From positions 1 to 7,828 of the forward strand of contig JAZNLR010000045.1 of the NCBI GenBank assembly GCA_045579195.1: a stretch of 7,828 bases of DNA. The letters are read 5' to 3'. This document shows positions 5,434-7,828 of the stretch, piece after piece. The notes under the pieces were generated by a model. The model saw only the letters and a list, made by a program, of their open reading frames with translations. It ran no database searches and was not told the origin of the DNA. The position numbers and the translations under genes are program-made. The DNA is from JAZNLR01 sp045579195 (GTDB lineage Bacteria > Bacillota > Clostridia > Christensenellales > CAMQZB01). Within the stretch, counting starts at the first letter, position 1; each line of letters starts with the position of its first letter.

Positions 5434-6570
5434 TTACTTTTTCTCCCGATAGAGATCCTTCATCTTATCGTTATAGTCCTTATACTTCGCATACTGACCG
5501 ATTTCAATGGATTCGCTCAGTTTTTTGAAAAGCGCCTTCTGTTCTTTGGAAAGCTTTTTCGGAATCTCAACCGAGATATTGATGTAAAGATCGCCCGTCT
5601 GCCCGTTTCTGGACGTGACACCCTTGCCGCGCATTCGGAGAATATGTCCGCTCTGCGTTCCATCAGGGATGTTCTGTTCGATCATTCCCGTGACCGTCGG
5701 AATTTGGATCTTGCCACCGAGTGCAGCAACCGAGAACGGCACGGAAACGTCGACGTAAAGATCGAGGCCGCGTCGAGAAATGAGCTTATGCGGACGAACG
5801 TTGAGAACGATCACGAGGTTTCCGTTCTTACCGCCTGCAAACTTGGATGCATCGCCACCCTCGCGCATGGTGAGAACGGTTCCGTTCTCCACACCCTTCG
5901 GGATATCCACGCGAATGGTGCTGGTCTTTCTCTGGAAGCCGGAGCCTCTGCAATCCGAACATTTCTCCTCGATGATGCGCCCTGTTCCGCCGCAGGCATC
6001 GCACTGTGCGACGGTGACCGTGCGACCGAACATACTGTTCATCACGCGCTGAACCTTACCCGTTCCATTACAGGTTGAGCAGGTCTTATACTTCTTTCCA
6101 TCCTTCGCGCCCGTTCCGTTGCAGGTCGAGCACTTGACGTTTTTGGTTACCGTAATTTCTTTTGTGCAACCCAAAATCGCCTCTTCGAAGGTAAGCGTCA
6201 AATTGATGGTGACGTCACGACCGTTGATGTCCTCCTGCGCTCCTCTGCGGGATCCTCCACCGGTAAATGCGCTGAAGATGTCAAAGATGTCACCAAAGCC
6301 ACCCTCTCCACCAAAGCCGTTAAACCCTCCGAAACCACCAAAGCCCTGCGGCTCGGTGTTGCCACCGTTCGCATCGTACTGCGCGCGCTTATTTGCGTCG
6401 CCCAGCGTTTCATAGGCTTCGTTGATCTCCTTAAATTTCGCCGCCGCCTGCTCGTTTCCCGGATTCAAGTCCGGGTGATACTGCTTCGCGAGCTTTCGAT
6501 ATGCACTTTTGATTTCACTCTCGGTCGCGTTTTTCTCCACGCCGAGAGTGTTGTAATATTCGTTTGCCAT
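5434..6570 (-). CDS. dnaJ: Co-chaperone DnaJ (Hsp40, type I)
   Basis: Cytoplasmic co-chaperone that delivers unfolded proteins to DnaK and stimulates its ATPase. The 378-residue product has all domains: J domain (1-67) with HPD at 32-34; Gly/Phe-rich linker (about 76-105) containing GFGDIFDIF; the zinc-binding domain with four CxxCxGxG repeats at 147-154, 164-171, 190-197 and 204-211; and the C-terminal substrate-binding domains (about 215-340) with IPKGVENG, RPHKLISRRGLDLY and DGTQSGHILRMRGKG. Length is typical. The ATG at 6570 lies 41 nt after the dnaK stop with a weak AAAGG about 10 nt upstream, so it is probably expressed at a lower level than dnaK. It is the last gene of the heat-shock operon. 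Confidence 0.98.
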   Translation of the reverse strand: MANEYYNTLGVEKNATESEIKSAYRKLAKQYHPDLNPGNEQAAAKFKEINEAYETLGDANKRAQYDANGGNTEPQGFGGFGGFNGFGGEGGFGDIFDIFSAFTGGGSRRGAQEDINGRDVTINLTLTFEEAILGCTKEITVTKNVKCSTCNGTGAKDGKKYKTCSTCNGTGKVQRVMNSMFGRTVTVAQCDACGGTGRIIEEKCSDCRGSGFQRKTSTIRVDIPKGVENGTVLTMREGGDASKFAGGKNGNLVIVLNVRPHKLISRRGLDLYVDVSVPFSVAALGGKIQIPTVTGMIEQNIPDGTQSGHILRMRGKGVTSRNGQTGDLYINISVEIPKKLSKEQKALFKKLSESIEIGQYAKYKDYNDKMKDLYREKK

Positions 6571-6611
6571 TCAATCCGTACCTTTCAAAAGTGTTTTCTC
6601 TTCTGTCGTTC

Positions 6612-7828
6612 TTAGTTCTCAGGATCCTGTACGTCAAAGACGTTCTCATCCGGCCCTGCACCCTGCGCTCCCTGTGCGTTCTGAGCAGCCTGTGCAGCCG
6701 CCTGATAGAACTTCGTGAAGATGTCGTTGGATACCTTAGAGAGCTTTTCGGTTGCAGCCTTCATTCTATCATAATCGTCACTTGCGAGTTCTTCCTTCGC
6801 CGTTGCGATCTCACCTTCCAACGTCGTCTTATCCTCTGCAGGAAGCTTATCACCGTTCTCGCTCAAGAACTTCTCAATGGTGAAGATGAGGTGGTCAAGA
6901 CCGTTCTTGGTCTCAACGTGTTCCTTTCTCTTCTTGTCCTCTTCCGCATAGCGCTCTGCATCCTTCACTGCCTTATCGATCTCCTCATCCGTGAGGTTGG
7001 TCGATGCGGTGATGGTGATATCCTGCAACTTTCCGGTTGCCTTATCCTGTGCGGTGACATGAACGATGCCGTTTGCATCGATGTCGAAAGACACTTCGAT
7101 CTGCGGAATTCCGCGCGGAGCGGGAGCAATTCCGGAGAGCGCGAATCTTCCGAGAGTCTTGTTGTAAGCAGCCATCTCGCGCTCGCCCTGAAGGATGTGA
7201 ATGTCAACCGACGTCTGGTTGTCAGCCGCCGTGGAGAAAATCTGGGATTTCTTCGTGGGGATGGTGGTGTTTCTCTCGATCAAACGAGTGAAGATTCCGC
7301 CTGCAGTCTCAATTCCGAGGGAAAGCGGCGTGACGTCCAAAAGAAGAACATCCTTCACCTCTCCGCCAAGAACGCCACCCTGAATTGCAGCGCCGATTGC
7401 AACGCACTCATCGGGGTTAATGCCCTTGAACGGCTCTTTTCCGGTCTCTTTCTTGACCGCTTCAACAACCGCGGGAATGCGCGTCGATCCACCGACCAAG
7501 ATGACCTTGTCAATTTCGTTGATGCTCAAGCCCGCATCCTTCAACGCCTGGCGCATCGGAGCAAGTGTCTTTGCAACGAGGTCTTCGGTGAGCGCGTCAA
7601 ACTTCTGACGGGTGATGTCAAGGTTCAAGTGCTTCGGGCCGGTTGCCGTTGCTGTGATGAACGGAAGATTGATGTTTGCGGTCATGGAGCTCGAAAGGTT
7701 CTTCTTTGCTTCCTCTGCCGCCTCTTTCAATCTCTGCTGGGACATCTTGTCAAGACGCAGGTCAACACCCTCCGCCTTCTTGAAGTCTTCAGCGATGTAA
7801 TTGACGAGCTTATCGTCAAAGTCATCGC
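6612..7828 (-). CDS. dnaK: Chaperone DnaK (Hsp70), C-terminal 404 residues (runs off right edge)
   Basis: ATP-dependent chaperone that binds exposed hydrophobic segments in cycles driven by DnaJ and GrpE. The frame is open to the right edge, entering at DDFDDKLVNYIAEDFKK of the ATPase domain, so about the first 200 residues are missing. Visible parts, numbered from the first whole codon, are the Hsp70 signature VILVGGSTRIPAV (108-120), the interdomain linker and start of the substrate-binding domain (DVLLLDVTPLSLGIET, 159-174), the beta-sandwich with ILQGERE and GIPQIEVSFDIDANGI, and the helical lid ending in an Ala/Gln/Gly-rich stretch. The tail DENVFDVQDPEN differs from the common bacterial DDVVDAEYEEV-like ending. 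A CIRCE element would be expected beyond the window, upstream of the operon; none is visible here. Confidence 0.98.
   Translation of the reverse strand, partial: DDFDDKLVNYIAEDFKKAEGVDLRLDKMSQQRLKEAAEEAKKNLSSSMTANINLPFITATATGPKHLNLDITRQKFDALTEDLVAKTLAPMRQALKDAGLSINEIDKVILVGGSTRIPAVVEAVKKETGKEPFKGINPDECVAIGAAIQGGVLGGEVKDVLLLDVTPLSLGIETAGGIFTRLIERNTTIPTKKSQIFSTAADNQTSVDIHILQGEREMAAYNKTLGRFALSGIAPAPRGIPQIEVSFDIDANGIVHVTAQDKATGKLQDITITASTNLTDEEIDKAVKDAERYAEEDKKRKEHVETKNGLDHLIFTIEKFLSENGDKLPAEDKTTLEGEIATAKEELASDDYDRMKAATEKLSKVSNDIFTKFYQAAAQAAQNAQGAQGAGPDENVFDVQDPEN

Noticed and set aside
5365..6078. Plus-strand open frame of 237 codons
   Set aside because: It lies almost wholly antisense to dnaJ and runs through the dnaJ terminator; its translation has no recognisable domain and it looks like a by-product of dnaJ codon use.
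1..7828. CRISPR arrays, insertion sequences, phage or toxin-antitoxin genes
   Set aside because: No spaced direct repeats, transposase motifs or accessory gene pairs are visible; the region is conserved housekeeping sequence.

Overview
This 7.8-kb window is a compact bacterial housekeeping region. Every gene I can support reads on the minus strand, so the biological 5' end is at the right edge. Several points suggest a Bacillota (Firmicutes) genome, most likely of the class Clostridia: the order dnaK-dnaJ-prmA-rsmE-mtaB-HIT-rpsU, a YerC/YecD-type TrpR-like regulator next to a PcrA-type helicase, strong AGGAGG-like ribosome binding sites, and intrinsic terminators with T-tracts. Base composition looks roughly balanced. 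I cannot name a genus.

In transcription order (right to left): the C-terminal two thirds of dnaK enters from the right edge and is followed 41 nt later by a complete dnaJ. A strong hairpin plus T8 terminator starts a few bases after the dnaJ stop. A new sigma-A-like promoter (TTGACA, 18 bp, TTTAAT) then starts a tightly packed group: prmA (ribosomal protein L11 methyltransferase), rsmE (16S rRNA U1498 methyltransferase), mtaB (t6A37 tRNA methylthiotransferase) and a HIT-family hydrolase of HinT type. These genes are 2 nt apart or overlap. Next comes rpsU (ribosomal protein bS21), with its own near-consensus promoter, a structured leader and its own terminator. An unrecognised 139-residue, highly charged protein follows; its start codon lies only 27 nt beyond the rpsU terminator, and a second strong terminator follows it. 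Finally, yerC has its own promoter and its stop codon overlaps the start of a pcrA/uvrD helicase gene that runs off the left edge.

Functionally, the right part is the DnaK-DnaJ chaperone pair. The middle part is mostly about modifying the translation apparatus: L11, 16S rRNA, the anticodon loop of ANN-decoding tRNAs, and a small-subunit protein. The left part is a small DNA-binding regulator coupled to a repair helicase. No tRNA, rRNA, mobile element, CRISPR array or phage gene is visible. The longest gap between genes is about 154 nt (HIT gene to rpsU).

I do not see a new biological system here. The points most worth a second look are the unrecognised gene isolated between two terminators where yqeY is often found, the 13-bp duplicated T-tract around its start, and two mutually exclusive hairpins around the rpsU ribosome binding site.
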